Positions 28,548 through 37,833 are shown, counted from the first letter of the stretch. The stretch: DNA of 64,000 nucleotides from DATHVI01 sp035461385 (GCA_035461385.1 DATHVI010000174.1:32259-96258); one strand, 5' to 3'. Program-made: numbers and translations. The notes: generated by a model from the letters alone, not told the origin.

Positions 28548-29708
28548 CTACCAGGGCGGCAGCCACCGCCGCCCCGCCGCGACCCAGCGCGCGAACACCG
28601 GGTCGACGAGGTCGAGCTCGCCGGTCCGGCCGCTGAGCAGGCCGCGCTCGACAAGGCGCTTGGCCGCCTCAGGAGCCGCCGATCCGCGCGGCAGGCCATG
28701 GACCTCCCGCGCGACCTTGCCGGTCAGGCTCTGGACTCCCGCGGCGACCGTCTCGACCACGCCCGCCTCGATCCGCGAGAGCCCGTCCCAGGTCGCTTCG
28801 AAGTCCCCCTGGAGGTAGGACCACGCCTCCTCGTGCGCGCTCGCCCAGGCCGCGTCGTCGGCGCGGGCGCCGGCCGGCGTATGGCGCCAGAGCAGGTGCG
28901 CGAACAGCATCGAGCGCTGGGGGTGGCCGTCGACGAGATCGAGCAGCCAGTCGAGCCCCTCGTCGGCGCGCTTGCCGGTGCGCTCGAAGCCGGCGGCGAT
29001 GTGCTCGGCGAGCCGGTCGCGCGGCAGCCGGCCGAGCTCGAGTGGGGCGGCCTGACCGTAGAAGGGCCGCCGGCGGTCGGCGAACAGCCGCAGCATCATC
29101 CCCGGGTGGGAGCCGGAGAAGACGTAGGTGACCCCCGCCCCGTGGTGCTGGATCACGCTCCGGATCAGACCGTCGAGGTCGGCCCCGAGCACCGCTTGGA
29201 ACTCGTCGAAGGCGACGACCATCCGGCTCCCGGTTCGCTCGTGGATGCCGAGCGGGAGGTCGAGCGAGTCGAGCAGGGCCCGCTCGCCATCGGCGCCGGC
29301 GAAGCCCAGGGAGGCGCCGCCGACCGGGGTCTGGAGGCCGACCTGGCCGCCGCGCCGGCGCAGCCCGATCAACGCCCGCCGCAGCGGCCCGGCGGGGAGC
29401 GCCTCGTAGGCGCGCTCGATCTGGGCCGCCGCCTGGGCGGGGGTGCGGACGCCGTAGAGATCGACGAGCACCGCCCCCATCCCGGCGGCGCGGGCGTCGG
29501 CGAGCGCCCGTCGCAAGAGGCTCGTCTTGCCGTAGTCGCGGGGGCTCGAAAGGCGTGTGTTGACCCCCGTCTCGATCCGCTCGGCGAGCAGCCCGAGCTC
29601 GTCCTCGCGGTCGACCAGCCAGGCCGGGTCGATCGGTCGGGCGAAGACGAACGGGTTGGTGGCAGGTTGGGTTCGCTCCACGTCTGGGGGTACGTTTTCG
29701 TACGTCAT
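28548..29708 (-). CDS. AAA+ (archaeal-ATPase-like) protein
   Basis: 386 residues. A P-loop ATPase: Walker A SPRDYGKTSLL (55-65), Walker B MVVAFDEFQ (163-171), and sensor YVFSGSHPG near 195. The C-terminal third (GVVETVAAGVQSLTGKVAREVHGLPRGSAAPEAAKRLVERGLL) is a winged helix of the DUF234/archaeal ATPase kind. It may be a switch that drives DNA binding or chaperone-like remodelling, but no nuclease or other effector is fused, and none lies next to it. The ATG at 29708 sits in a TACGTT-rich region; an internal GTG at 29681 is an alternative start. Confidence 0.8.
   Translation of the reverse strand: MTYENVPPDVERTQPATNPFVFARPIDPAWLVDREDELGLLAERIETGVNTRLSSPRDYGKTSLLRRALADARAAGMGAVLVDLYGVRTPAQAAAQIERAYEALPAGPLRRALIGLRRRGGQVGLQTPVGGASLGFAGADGERALLDSLDLPLGIHERTGSRMVVAFDEFQAVLGADLDGLIRSVIQHHGAGVTYVFSGSHPGMMLRLFADRRRPFYGQAAPLELGRLPRDRLAEHIAAGFERTGKRADEGLDWLLDLVDGHPQRSMLFAHLLWRHTPAGARADDAAWASAHEEAWSYLQGDFEATWDGLSRIEAGVVETVAAGVQSLTGKVAREVHGLPRGSAAPEAAKRLVERGLLSGRTGELDLVDPVFARWVAAGRRWLPPW
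29690..29703. promoter_or_regulatory. small palindrome at the ATPase start
   Basis: GTACG-TTTT-CGTAC, a 5-bp inverted repeat with a 4-bp centre, overlaps the first codons of the ATPase gene. It might be a regulator site, but could be chance. Confidence 0.3.
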
Positions 29709-29802
29709 AACGTAGCAGATCGCACGCCGTCACCGTATGGATTGCCTGCCCCGCCCCTCTCCTGTGGATTCTCAGGCTTGTGCGGGCGGCCGGCCGGTGC
29801 GC

Positions 29803-30936
29803 TCAGCCGGCTTCGCGGGCGGGCATCGGGTCGGTCGACCCCGCCTGCTCGCGGATGTAGCCGCCGATCCGGGCGCCGACGGCGACGAGCGGGACGGCGA
29901 TGAACGCCCCGATGATGCCGCCGAGGACCGCGCCGGCGGCGACCCCGAGCAGGATCGCGACCGGGTGGACCTGAACCGCCCGGCCGACGACGTACGGATG
30001 GAGGAGGTTGCTCTCGGTCTGCTGGACGACGACGACCGCGGCCAGCACCAGCAGAGCGGTGACCAGCCCCTCGGCGATCAGGGCGACGAGCACCGCGAAG
30101 GCGCCCGTGACGACCGCACCGGCGATCGGTATGTAGGCGCCGAAGAACACGAGCACCGAGAGCGCGAGTGCCCCGGGGACGTCGAGGATCACGAGCGCGA
30201 TCCCGATGAAGATCGAGTCGACCAGGGCGACGATCGTCATCCCGCGCAGGTAGCCGGAGAGGGTCGCCCACGACCGCGATCCCATCTCGCGGACCCCGTC
30301 CTGGTGCGAGCGGGAGAATAGGCCGACGATCCAATCCCAGATCCGGTCGCCGTCCTTGAGGAAGAAGAACGTCAGCACGAGCGCGATCCCGAACCCGGCG
30401 GCGATCTCGAGCGCGACCTGGGCGCCGCTGATCGCGCTCGAGATGATCTCGTTGCTCGACGCTTGGATCTGCTCACCGAGGTCGTCGACCCAGCCCTCGA
30501 GCTGCTCGCGTGAGACTCCGACCGGGCCCTCGACGAGCCAGTCGGCGGCGCTTTCGATCCCGGCGACGAGGTCGTCGGCGAGCGTCTCGAACTCGTCGAC
30601 GAACCGGGGGACGATCCAGGCGAGGATCGAGGCGACGATCGTCAGCATCAGCAGCACCGAGAGCAGCGCGGCGAGGAACGGCGGTGCCCCCTCGTTGCGA
30701 AGGCGCTCGGCGACCGGGCGCAGCAGGGCAGTGAAGAACAGGGCCAAGAACACCGGCAGGACGACCAGCCGCAGCTGCGAGGCGAGGTAGCCGACGACGA
30801 GCACCGCCGCGCCGACGATCAGCAGCCGCCAGCTCCAGGCGGTGGCGACAGCGAGCGCCCGCGGGACCGTGATCGGCCCGGTACCGGAGGCCTCGGGAGG
30901 CGGGCCGCCGGCCTCGGGCTGGCCGGGGCTGCTCAC
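29803..30936 (-). CDS. AI-2E-family (UPF0118/PerM) transporter
   Basis: 377 residues, about seven transmembrane helices, with the long loop between helices 3 and 4 (residues 105-170) typical of the family. It exports autoinducer-type or other small solutes; the substrate is unknown. GTG 30936 overlaps the end of the ACT gene (GTGA), so the two are coupled. The 3' end lies close to the divergent ATPase upstream region. Confidence 0.85.
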   Translation of the reverse strand: MSSPGQPEAGGPPPEASGTGPITVPRALAVATAWSWRLLIVGAAVLVVGYLASQLRLVVLPVFLALFFTALLRPVAERLRNEGAPPFLAALLSVLLMLTIVASILAWIVPRFVDEFETLADDLVAGIESAADWLVEGPVGVSREQLEGWVDDLGEQIQASSNEIISSAISGAQVALEIAAGFGIALVLTFFFLKDGDRIWDWIVGLFSRSHQDGVREMGSRSWATLSGYLRGMTIVALVDSIFIGIALVILDVPGALALSVLVFFGAYIPIAGAVVTGAFAVLVALIAEGLVTALLVLAAVVVVQQTESNLLHPYVVGRAVQVHPVAILLGVAAGAVLGGIIGAFIAVPLVAVGARIGGYIREQAGSTDPMPAREAG

Positions 30937-31313
30937 CCGAGTGCTGCCCGGGCGCTCGCCAGGTCGTCGGTGACGACGACCAGCCTGACGCCGCCGAAGG
31001 TCGAGTAGGCGAGCTCGATGTTGACGTTCGTCTCGGCGAGCCGGCCGGTCACCTCGGCGAGGGTGCCGGGCCGGTCCTCGATCCCGACGACGAGCGCCTC
31101 GCGCCGGTCGGCGACGCCCATCCCTGCCCCCTCGAGCGCCGCGGCGGCCCGGTCGGCGTCGCCGTCGTCGACGAGCACGTGGACGTAGCCCCGCCCGTCG
31201 CCGGTCATCGCGCAGAGCCCGAGGATGTTCACGCCCGCCTCGCCCGTCGCCTCCCCCAATCGCGCGAGCTCACCGGGGCGGTCCGCGAGGATCACTGTGA
31301 GGTCGATCGCCAT
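30933..31313 (-). CDS. tandem ACT-domain regulatory protein
   Basis: 126 residues with two ACT domains at about 3-60 (IDLTVILADRPGELARLGEATGEAGVNILGLC) and 66-125 (VVGIEDRPGTLAEVTGRLAETNVNIELAY). ACT pairs bind amino acids and regulate enzymes. The gene is coupled to the AI-2E transporter by a 4-bp overlap. ATG at 31313 follows GGAGG directly. A TAGGGT box lies at about 31328-31333. Confidence 0.8.
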   Translation of the reverse strand: MAIDLTVILADRPGELARLGEATGEAGVNILGLCAMTGDGRGYVHVLVDDGDADRAAAALEGAGMGVADRREALVVGIEDRPGTLAEVTGRLAETNVNIELAYSTFGGVRLVVVTDDLASARAALG

Positions 31314-31440
31314 CCTCCGCGCACGCGACCCTAGTCGATCGACGTGCTTCGTGGTCGCTTCCATCGGCAAGGCCCGCTTACCCGGAAACGGGCGCCGGAT
31401 CGCGGCCGGCTATGCCCGGCGATCGAGTGCCCGCTTGTGC

Positions 31441-32793
31441 TCAGCGCTCGTACGCCCCGATGTCCGGCTTTCGGTCGCGCTTTCGGCCCCGCTGGTCGCG
31501 CTTCGGGGCCGAGGGCCTGTGCGCCTTGCCGATCGCCGGGCTGCGCTTCAGCAGCGCGATCGTCTTCGTCGGGCCGCCGTTGTTGCGGAGCTTGCCGAGC
31601 CGCGGGTTCGGCCGCACGAAGTCCGTGGGCCCGTCAAAGCCGGCACAGCCGGAGCCGGTGCTGAGCAGGTTGCTGCCGAGCGAGGTGAACGGCTCACCGG
31701 CGCAATCCGGGCCGGCGATCGACGCCGTATTGAGGCCGATCAGCGAGTTGCGGACGGTGACCGACCCCGATGGGGACGGATCGCGGTAGAGGCCGCCACC
31801 GGTCCTGGCGACGTTTCTGGTCACGGTGACCGCGTTGAGCGTCACCGTCCCGTCGTCGGCGTAGATCCCCCCGCCCTCGGCGCCGCTGGCGTTGCCGGTG
31901 ATCGTCGAGTTGGTGATCGTCACGTTGCCGCGGAAGGCGTGAAGCGCTCCACCCTCGTCGGTGCCACGGTTGCCGCTCAGCGTCGACGACACGATCCGGA
32001 GGTCGACCTGCCCCTCTGAGATATAGATCCCGCCGATGTCATCGGCGCGGTTGTTGGCGATCGTGCTCGCCCTGATCCGCACCCGATCGCCGTTATGGAT
32101 GTACATCGCGCCGCCGAAGTCGGCAAGGTTGCCGCTCAGTCGGCTTCGGGCGAGCACGAGCCCTTCCACCGACAGGCCGACGTCGATGGCGCCAGCCGAG
32201 CCGCCGGTTCGATTACCGGTGACGGCGGTGCGTCGCAGCCGCACGGTGCCACCGTGGGCGGCGATGCCGCCTCCGTCGTCTGCGACGGCATGGTTGCCGC
32301 GAATCGTCGAGCCCACCAGCGTGAGATTCGACGTGGTCCGGATTCCGGCGCCCCGCGGGTCGGCGCCAGCCTCGAGCCTCCCGCCGGTGATGACCAGTCG
32401 CCGGACCGTGGTCGGGGCCCCGTCGTGAACCTCGAGCGCGCGGTCGATCCCGTTCGCGCTCACCCTCGCCTTGCCCCTCCCCGGATGGAGGATCGCAAGC
32501 GGCCCGGTGACGTCGAGGTCGCCCTCCCGAGCGGCGTCCTCGCCGGTCGGCCCGGTGTTCGCGATCCGCAGGTTGTAGGCCCTCGCCTGCGGGAGGATGA
32601 CCCGGTCGGCGCCCGGTCGCTTGTTCGCCGCGATCACCGCCTCGCGAAGCGAGCAGTCCCTCGGCTTGCATGCCTTCGGCGGCGGGTCGCCGCGCTTGGT
32701 GACGACGAAGTCCTTCGCGACCGCCGGTCCGGCGACCCCGAGCGCAGCTCCGGCCACGACCAGCCCCACCAGCGCCCTGCGAGCAGCTCCCAT
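31441..32793 (-). CDS. exported right-handed beta-helix protein with CSLREA motif
   Basis: 450 residues. Signal peptide at 1-27 (RRALVGLVVAGAALGVAGPAVA). The CSLREAV motif at 47-53 marks the CSLREA domain. About 12 turns of right-handed beta-helix follow (LTLVGSTIRGNHAVADDGGGI and similar). The tail is GRKRDRKPDIGAYER, a conserved C-terminus of choice-of-anchor proteins. It is probably anchored at the cell surface and of unknown function. ATG 32793 follows AGAGGAGGACTCGC; a TTGACG-N18-TACGGT promoter lies upstream. Confidence 0.85.
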   Translation of the reverse strand: MGAARRALVGLVVAGAALGVAGPAVAKDFVVTKRGDPPPKACKPRDCSLREAVIAANKRPGADRVILPQARAYNLRIANTGPTGEDAAREGDLDVTGPLAILHPGRGKARVSANGIDRALEVHDGAPTTVRRLVITGGRLEAGADPRGAGIRTTSNLTLVGSTIRGNHAVADDGGGIAAHGGTVRLRRTAVTGNRTGGSAGAIDVGLSVEGLVLARSRLSGNLADFGGAMYIHNGDRVRIRASTIANNRADDIGGIYISEGQVDLRIVSSTLSGNRGTDEGGALHAFRGNVTITNSTITGNASGAEGGGIYADDGTVTLNAVTVTRNVARTGGGLYRDPSPSGSVTVRNSLIGLNTASIAGPDCAGEPFTSLGSNLLSTGSGCAGFDGPTDFVRPNPRLGKLRNNGGPTKTIALLKRSPAIGKAHRPSAPKRDQRGRKRDRKPDIGAYER

Positions 32794-32824
32794 GCGAGTC
32801 CTCCTCTGAAGTGGCGAGAGCAAC

Positions 32825-32854
32825 ACCGTAGGTCAAATCGCGGCGGGCCGTCAA
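32825..32854 (-). promoter_or_regulatory. sigma-70 promoter of the CSLREA gene
   Basis: TTGACG (32849-32854), 18 bases, TACGGT (32825-32830) on the minus strand. The layout is like the ELWxxDGT promoter at 27679. Confidence 0.65.
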
Positions 32855-32878
32855 CACCGCCTCGCTAGTCTGGAATCG

Positions 32879-34876
32879 ATGCCCAACCGGCTTGCCGCCG
32901 AGACCAGTCCCTACCTCCTCCAGCACCAGGACAACCCGGTCGACTGGTACCCGTGGGGGGCGGAGGCGCTCGACCGCGCTCGCGAGGAGGACAAGCCGAT
33001 CCTGCTCTCGATCGGCTACTCGTCGTGCCACTGGTGTCACGTGATGGAGCGCGAGTCGTTCGAGGATCCCGAGACCGCGGCGTACATGAACGAGCACTTC
33101 GTCCCGGTGAAGGTCGACCGCGAGGAGCGGCCCGATGTCGACTCGATCTACATGGAGGCGGTCCAGGGAATGACCGGCCACGGCGGCTGGCCGCTGACCG
33201 CGTTCTGCGATCCCGCCGGGGTGCCGTTCTACGGCGGCACCTACTTCCCGCCCGAGCCCCGCCACGGGATGCCGAGCTTCCGGATGGTGATCGAGGCGGT
33301 GGTCGAGTCGTGGCATGGCCAGCGCGAGCGGATCGACGCCGCCGCCGGCCGGATCCGCGAGCAGCTCGCGGCGGTCGGGCGGATCGAGGCGTCGGACGAG
33401 CCGCTCTCGGACGAGCTCGTCGAGGGCGCGGTCCGCGAGCTGCGGACGCAGGCCGACATCCGAAACGGCGGCTTCGGCGGCGCGCCCAAGTTCCCGCCCG
33501 CCGCGGCGCTCGAGCTGCTGCTCGCACGGGGCGAGACGGCGATCGTCGAGACGACGCTCGACGCGATGGCGGCCGGCGGGATCCACGACCAGGTCGGCGG
33601 CGGCTTCGCCCGCTACGCGGTCGACGCGACCTGGCTCATCCCCCACTTCGAGAAGATGCTCTACGACAACGCGCTCCTCTCGCGCGCCTACCTCCACGGC
33701 TGGCAGGCTCTCGGCCACGAGCTCTGGCGCCGGGTCTGCGAGCGGACGCTCGACTGGGCGCTGCGCGAGATGCGCGGACCCGAGGGCGGGTTCTACTCGG
33801 CGCTCGACGCCGACTCCGAAGGTGAGGAGGGGCGCTTCTACACCTGGACCCCCGACGAGGTCCGCGAGGTGCTCGCCGGCGCCGGGCTCGGCGAGCTCGC
33901 CGACGGGGTGATCGCCCACTTCGGGGTCACCGAGCAGGGCAACTTCGAGGGCCGCAACGTCCTCTACCTTCCCGCCGGCACGACCGGGCACGAGCCGCCC
34001 GGGCTCGAGGAGGCGCGGCGGGCGATGTACGAGGCGCGCACGAAGCGGGTCTGGCCGGGGCTCGACGACAAGCGGCTGTGCTCCTGGAACGCGCTGATGA
34101 TCGCCGCGCTCGCCGACGCCGGGGCGGCGCTCGGACGCGACGACTACCTCGACGCGGCGCGGGGCACCGCCGAGTTCGTCTGGTCGGAGCTCCGCACGCC
34201 AGACGGCCGGCTGCTGCGGACGTGGAAGGACGGCGAGGGCAAGCTCGGGGCCTACCTCGAGGACCACGCCTACCTCGTCGAGGCGCTGCTGACCCTGTAC
34301 GAGGCGACCTTCGAGGTCCGCTGGTTCGACGCCGCGCGCGCGACCGCCGACGCGATGATCGAGCGCTTCGCCGACCCCAAGCGCGGCGGCTTCTTCACCA
34401 CCGCCGACGACCACGAGGAGCTGATCGCCCGCCGCAAGGACGTCGACGACCACCCGATCCCATCCGGGAGCTCGTCGGCGGCGCTCGGGCTGCTGCGGCT
34501 GGCGGCGCTGACCGGAGAGCGCTCCTACGAGGACCATGCGGTCTCGGTGCTGCGGCTGCTCCGGCGGGTCGCGGCGCGCCATCCCCAAGCCGTCACCCAC
34601 CTGCTACGCGCGATCGACTTCCACCTCGCGCGGGTCAAGGAGGTCGCCCTCGTCTCTCCGGCGAGCGGGGACGGCATCGCCGAGCTCGCGGCCGTCGTCC
34701 GGTCCGAGTTCCGGCCCAACCTCGTGCTCGCGGGCGGACCCGAGGGCACCGAGCGCCCGGAGCTGATGGCGAGCCGCGAAGCGGTCGACGGCAGGCCGGC
34801 CGCCTATGTCTGCGAGCGCTTCACCTGCCAGCGGCCGGTCACCGACCCGGCCGAGCTCGCGGCGGCGCTCGCCTGA
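32879..34876 (+). CDS. YyaL/SSP411-type thioredoxin-domain protein (DUF255)
   Basis: 665 residues, standard length. An N-terminal thioredoxin-like domain carries C50-H-W-C53. The remainder is a six-hairpin-glycosidase-like barrel, with KDVDDHPIPSGSSSAALGLLRLA near 520. It is related to N-acylglucosamine 2-epimerase folds; its reaction is unknown, though this family is widespread. TAGTCT ends seven bases before ATG 32879 and no Shine-Dalgarno is present, so the mRNA is probably leaderless. Confidence 0.9.
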   Translation: MPNRLAAETSPYLLQHQDNPVDWYPWGAEALDRAREEDKPILLSIGYSSCHWCHVMERESFEDPETAAYMNEHFVPVKVDREERPDVDSIYMEAVQGMTGHGGWPLTAFCDPAGVPFYGGTYFPPEPRHGMPSFRMVIEAVVESWHGQRERIDAAAGRIREQLAAVGRIEASDEPLSDELVEGAVRELRTQADIRNGGFGGAPKFPPAAALELLLARGETAIVETTLDAMAAGGIHDQVGGGFARYAVDATWLIPHFEKMLYDNALLSRAYLHGWQALGHELWRRVCERTLDWALREMRGPEGGFYSALDADSEGEEGRFYTWTPDEVREVLAGAGLGELADGVIAHFGVTEQGNFEGRNVLYLPAGTTGHEPPGLEEARRAMYEARTKRVWPGLDDKRLCSWNALMIAALADAGAALGRDDYLDAARGTAEFVWSELRTPDGRLLRTWKDGEGKLGAYLEDHAYLVEALLTLYEATFEVRWFDAARATADAMIERFADPKRGGFFTTADDHEELIARRKDVDDHPIPSGSSSAALGLLRLAALTGERSYEDHAVSVLRLLRRVAARHPQAVTHLLRAIDFHLARVKEVALVSPASGDGIAELAAVVRSEFRPNLVLAGGPEGTERPELMASREAVDGRPAAYVCERFTCQRPVTDPAELAAALA

Positions 34877-34907
34877 GGGCGACCGTACCGATAGAGTGAC
34901 CGCCCCG

Positions 34908-35426
34908 ATGGCGACGACCCGTAAGAAGGGGGCGAAGGCGGTTGCCCGCTCGTACTTCGAGGCGGTCGCCGCCCGTGACGTCGAGGCGATGGTCGAGCAC
35001 TGGGAGCCGGGGGGGATCGACCACGTGCACGGGATCGCCGACCTTCGCGTCCCGGAGGGCTACCGGGGTTGGTTCGGGAACCTCTTCCGCGCCTTCCCCG
35101 ACTTCGGGATCGAGGTGCTCGACGTCGTCGGCGCCGGCGAGCTCGCCGCGGTCCGCTGGCGGGTGACCGGGACCTTCACCGGCCCGGCCCGGTTCGAGGG
35201 GCTCGCCCCGACCGGCGCCCGGGTCGAGGTCGAGGGCTGCGACATGCTCACCGTCCGGGACGGGCTGATCCACTCGAATCACGCCTACACGAACGGCGCC
35301 GAGCTCGCCCGCCAGCTCGGCGCGCTCCCGGCCGGCGGCTCGCCGGCGGAGCGCGGCATGATCGCCGCCGTCAACGCCCGCACCTCGGCCGCTGACGCGA
35401 TCCGCAAGCTCCGCGACAGGCGCTAG
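34908..35426 (+). CDS. SnoaL-like ester-cyclase-family protein
   Basis: 172 residues. SnoaL-fold features: ARSYFEAVAARDVEAMVEHWEPGG, GYRGWFGNLFRAFPDFGIEVLDVVGAGELAAVRWRVTGTFTG and FEGLAPTGARVEVEGCDMLTVRDGLI. It is close to the ester-cyclase type. Function unknown. TAGAGT ends ten bases before ATG 34908, so a leaderless mRNA is likely. Confidence 0.8.
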   Translation: MATTRKKGAKAVARSYFEAVAARDVEAMVEHWEPGGIDHVHGIADLRVPEGYRGWFGNLFRAFPDFGIEVLDVVGAGELAAVRWRVTGTFTGPARFEGLAPTGARVEVEGCDMLTVRDGLIHSNHAYTNGAELARQLGALPAGGSPAERGMIAAVNARTSAADAIRKLRDRR

Positions 35427-35474
35427 TGAAGCACCGCTAGCCGCCGCCGCCGGACGCAGGAGCGGGTGGGTCGG

Positions 35475-35557
35475 CCGGCGGCGTTGCGCCGCCGGAGCAG
35501 CAGGTCAGGCGCCGAAGGCGCCGCAAGGCGTTCGATGTGCGCGGCGTAGCCGCGCAC
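35475..35557. terminator. two hairpins between the SnoaL-like and glutamine synthetase genes
   Basis: Stem 1: CCGGCGGCG-TTG-CGCCGCCGG at 35475-35495. Stem 2: GTGCGCGGC-GTA-GCCGCGCAC at 35537-35557. Both are perfect, 9 bp, with 3-nt loops, between convergent genes. They probably stop transcription from both sides. Confidence 0.6.
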
Positions 35558-35596
35558 CGGGTATTCAGGCGGGAGCGGAGGAGACGGCGGAGGTGT

Positions 35597-36955
35597 TCAG
35601 AGCACCGGCAGGAAGCGCTCGATCTCCCACGGGGTGACCTGGACCCGGTACTCCTCCCACTCCTCGCGCTTGACCTCGATGAAGCGCTTGAACGTGTGCT
35701 CGCCGAGGATCCGCAGCACGAGCTCCGACTCGGCGGCGACCTCGATCGCCTCGCCGAGCGTCTCGGGGAGCTGGTCGATCCCGCGCTGCTGGCGCTCCTC
35801 GGGCGTCAGGTGGTAGAGGTTCTGCTCCATCGGCTCGGGCAGCTCGTAGCCGTGCTCGATCCCCTCGAGCCCGGCGTGCAGCATCCCGGCGAAGCAGAGG
35901 TAGGGGTTGCACGCCGGGTCGGGACAGCGCAGCTCGGCCCGCGTCGCCTGCTCCTTGCCGGGGTGGTAGAGCGGCACCCGGATCAGCGCCGAGCGGTTGC
36001 GGCGCGACCACGCGAGGTACACGGGCGCCTCGTAGCCGGGGACGAGCCGCTTGTAGGAGTTCACCCACTGGGCGAACAGCGGCGCGATCTCCCGCGCGTG
36101 GCGGAGCTGCCCGGCGATGAACGCCTTCGCGGTGTCGGAGAGGAAGTACTGGTCGTCGGGGTCGAAGAAGGCGTTCCTGCCGTCCTTCGACAGCGACTGG
36201 TGGACGTGCATCCCCGACCCGTTCTCGCCGAACAGCGGCTTCGGCATGAAGGTCGCGTGCCATCCGTACTTCATCGCGTACTCCTTGACCACGATCCGGT
36301 AGGTCATGCAGTCGTCGGACATCGCGAGCGCGTCCTTGTAACGCATGTCGACCTCGTGCTGAGAGGGACCGACCTCGTGGTGCGTGTACTCGACGTGGAT
36401 CCCGAGCTGCTCGAGCGCGAGCACCGTCTCGCGGCGAACATCGGAGCCGGCGTCGAGCGTGGTGAGGTCGAAGTAGCCGCCCTCGTCGAGGACCTCCGGC
36501 GTGCCGTCGGCGGGCTTCTCGGAGCGGAAGTAGAAGTACTCGAGCTCGGGGCCGATGTTGTAGGTGTCGAAGCCCATGTCCTGGGCCCGCTGGAGCGCCC
36601 GGCGCATGATCCAGCGCGGATCGCCCTCGTAGGGCTCCCCGCCCGGCACCTTGATGTCGCAGAACATCCGCGCGACGCCACGCTCCTCGGGCCGCCAGGG
36701 GAGGACCGCGAACGTCGTCGGGTCGGGCATCGCGATCATGTCCGACTCCTCGATCGGGTTGAACCCGGTGATCGACGAGCCATCGAAGCCCATTCCGCCC
36801 TCGAACGCGTCCTCGAGCTCAGAGGCGTTGATCGAGAAGCTCTTCAGCTGCCCGAGGACGTCGGTGAACCACAGCCGGATGAAGCGGATGTCGTTGTCGA
36901 TCACCTGCTGCTTGACGTCGTCGGGGGTCTCGGTGTGCTTGGAGTTGTCAGCCAT
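35597..36955 (-). CDS. glnA: glutamine synthetase type I
   Basis: 452 residues, the short GSI-alpha length. It joins glutamate and ammonia with ATP. Motifs: GMGFDGSSITGF (54-65), FGENGSGMHVHQS near 250, NRSALIRVP near 325. The tyrosine in NLYHLTPEE is in the position of the adenylylation site, but GSI-alpha enzymes are usually controlled by feedback inhibition instead. Start ATG 36955 follows GGAGAAGAG. The divergent AhpD-like gene and the palindrome at 37076 are upstream. Confidence 0.94.
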   Translation of the reverse strand: MADNSKHTETPDDVKQQVIDNDIRFIRLWFTDVLGQLKSFSINASELEDAFEGGMGFDGSSITGFNPIEESDMIAMPDPTTFAVLPWRPEERGVARMFCDIKVPGGEPYEGDPRWIMRRALQRAQDMGFDTYNIGPELEYFYFRSEKPADGTPEVLDEGGYFDLTTLDAGSDVRRETVLALEQLGIHVEYTHHEVGPSQHEVDMRYKDALAMSDDCMTYRIVVKEYAMKYGWHATFMPKPLFGENGSGMHVHQSLSKDGRNAFFDPDDQYFLSDTAKAFIAGQLRHAREIAPLFAQWVNSYKRLVPGYEAPVYLAWSRRNRSALIRVPLYHPGKEQATRAELRCPDPACNPYLCFAGMLHAGLEGIEHGYELPEPMEQNLYHLTPEERQQRGIDQLPETLGEAIEVAAESELVLRILGEHTFKRFIEVKREEWEEYRVQVTPWEIERFLPVL

Positions 36956-37075
36956 CTCTTCTCCGATGCGGCTCGGGGGCTTGAAAGGGGGTAGTCGAGG
37001 GGGCGAAACATATACCGCGAGCGGGCCGCGTGCGGGCGCCCTCGAGGGTTGCGGATCGGGCGCCGATCCGCTATA

Positions 37076-37092
37076 ACTTACGTCCCGTAAGT
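37076..37092. promoter_or_regulatory. inverted repeat between glnA and the AhpD-like gene
   Basis: ACTTACG-TCC-CGTAAGT, a perfect 7-bp palindrome with 3-bp spacer, of the size bound by TetR-family dimers. It overlaps the TATAAC box (37072-37077) that points to the AhpD-like gene. The TetR gene itself is not in this window. Confidence 0.6.
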
Positions 37093-37174
37093 AACGGGCT
37101 AAAAGTAAAGTAAAGGCGGGATTAAGGCGGGCTAAACGCGCTCCGGCGCGCTCGCCGCGGAGGCACCTCGACGA

Positions 37175-37744
37175 ATGACCGTGAAGACAGACATCAGCCG
37201 CTTCGACATCCACGACGAGCTCACCGCGCCCGAGGGGAGCGTGAAGATCCTCAAGGGAGTTCAGGCGGGCGGCGAGGTCTCGAAGCTGATCGGCGTACTC
37301 GCCGGCTCTCCGGCGGCGCTGCGGGCCTACGCCCGGATGCGCCACGAGCTGCGCGGCGGCATGCTCGCCGACGCGACCCGGGAGCGAATCGCCCTCGCCG
37401 TCGCCGAGCGGCGTAGCGACACCTACTCGATCGCGCGGCATGCGAAGGCTGCGCGGGAAGCCGGGCTCGGCCTCGACGAGGTCTCGCGGGCCCGCGCTTT
37501 CAAGTCGAACGATCCGCGCCACGCGGCGCTGCTCGAGTTCCTCCAGGCGCTGCTCGACACCGAGGGGCGTCCTGCCGCCCACCTCGCTGAGGAGGCTCGC
37601 GAGGCCGGGTGGAACGACGAGGAGCTGCTCGAGGCGGTCGCCGAGGTGGCGCTGAACGAGTTTCAGACCCTGGTCGCGAACGCGGCGGCCCTGCCGCAGG
37701 ACCAGAGTGATCCGACCGTGCTGCCCGCAGCGGCAGCCGCATAG
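37175..37744 (+). CDS. AhpD-like/carboxymuconolactone-decarboxylase-fold protein without the CxxC
   Basis: 189 residues. The AhpD helical core is recognisable: MRHELRGGMLADATRERIALAVAERRSDTYSIARHAKAAREAG. In AhpD the motif is CxxC with a histidine four residues on. Here H89 is present but the cysteine positions are D82 and S85, so thiol peroxidase activity is lost. It may bind a ligand or act as a structural protein. It is divergent from glnA across a palindrome and ends at a hairpin terminator. Confidence 0.75.
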   Translation: MTVKTDISRFDIHDELTAPEGSVKILKGVQAGGEVSKLIGVLAGSPAALRAYARMRHELRGGMLADATRERIALAVAERRSDTYSIARHAKAAREAGLGLDEVSRARAFKSNDPRHAALLEFLQALLDTEGRPAAHLAEEAREAGWNDEELLEAVAEVALNEFQTLVANAAALPQDQSDPTVLPAAAAA

Positions 37745-37800
37745 GGGTCGTGGACGAAGGGACTTTCCTCTCCTCCTCCCAGTAACCCCGATCCCAGGTG

Positions 37801-37833
37801 AAGGGACGTCGCGCAGCCGCGCGGCGTCCCTTT
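37801..37833 (+). terminator. terminator of the AhpD-like gene
   Basis: AAGGGACGTCGCG, a 4-nt loop region, CGCGGCGTCCCTTT with one G-U pair, followed by TTTCGCCTTT. The T-rich tail is on the plus strand. Confidence 0.75.

Noticed and set aside
28548..29708. A defence island around the AAA ATPase
   Set aside because: No nuclease, methylase or toxin gene lies next to it; both neighbours are ordinary housekeeping-type genes.
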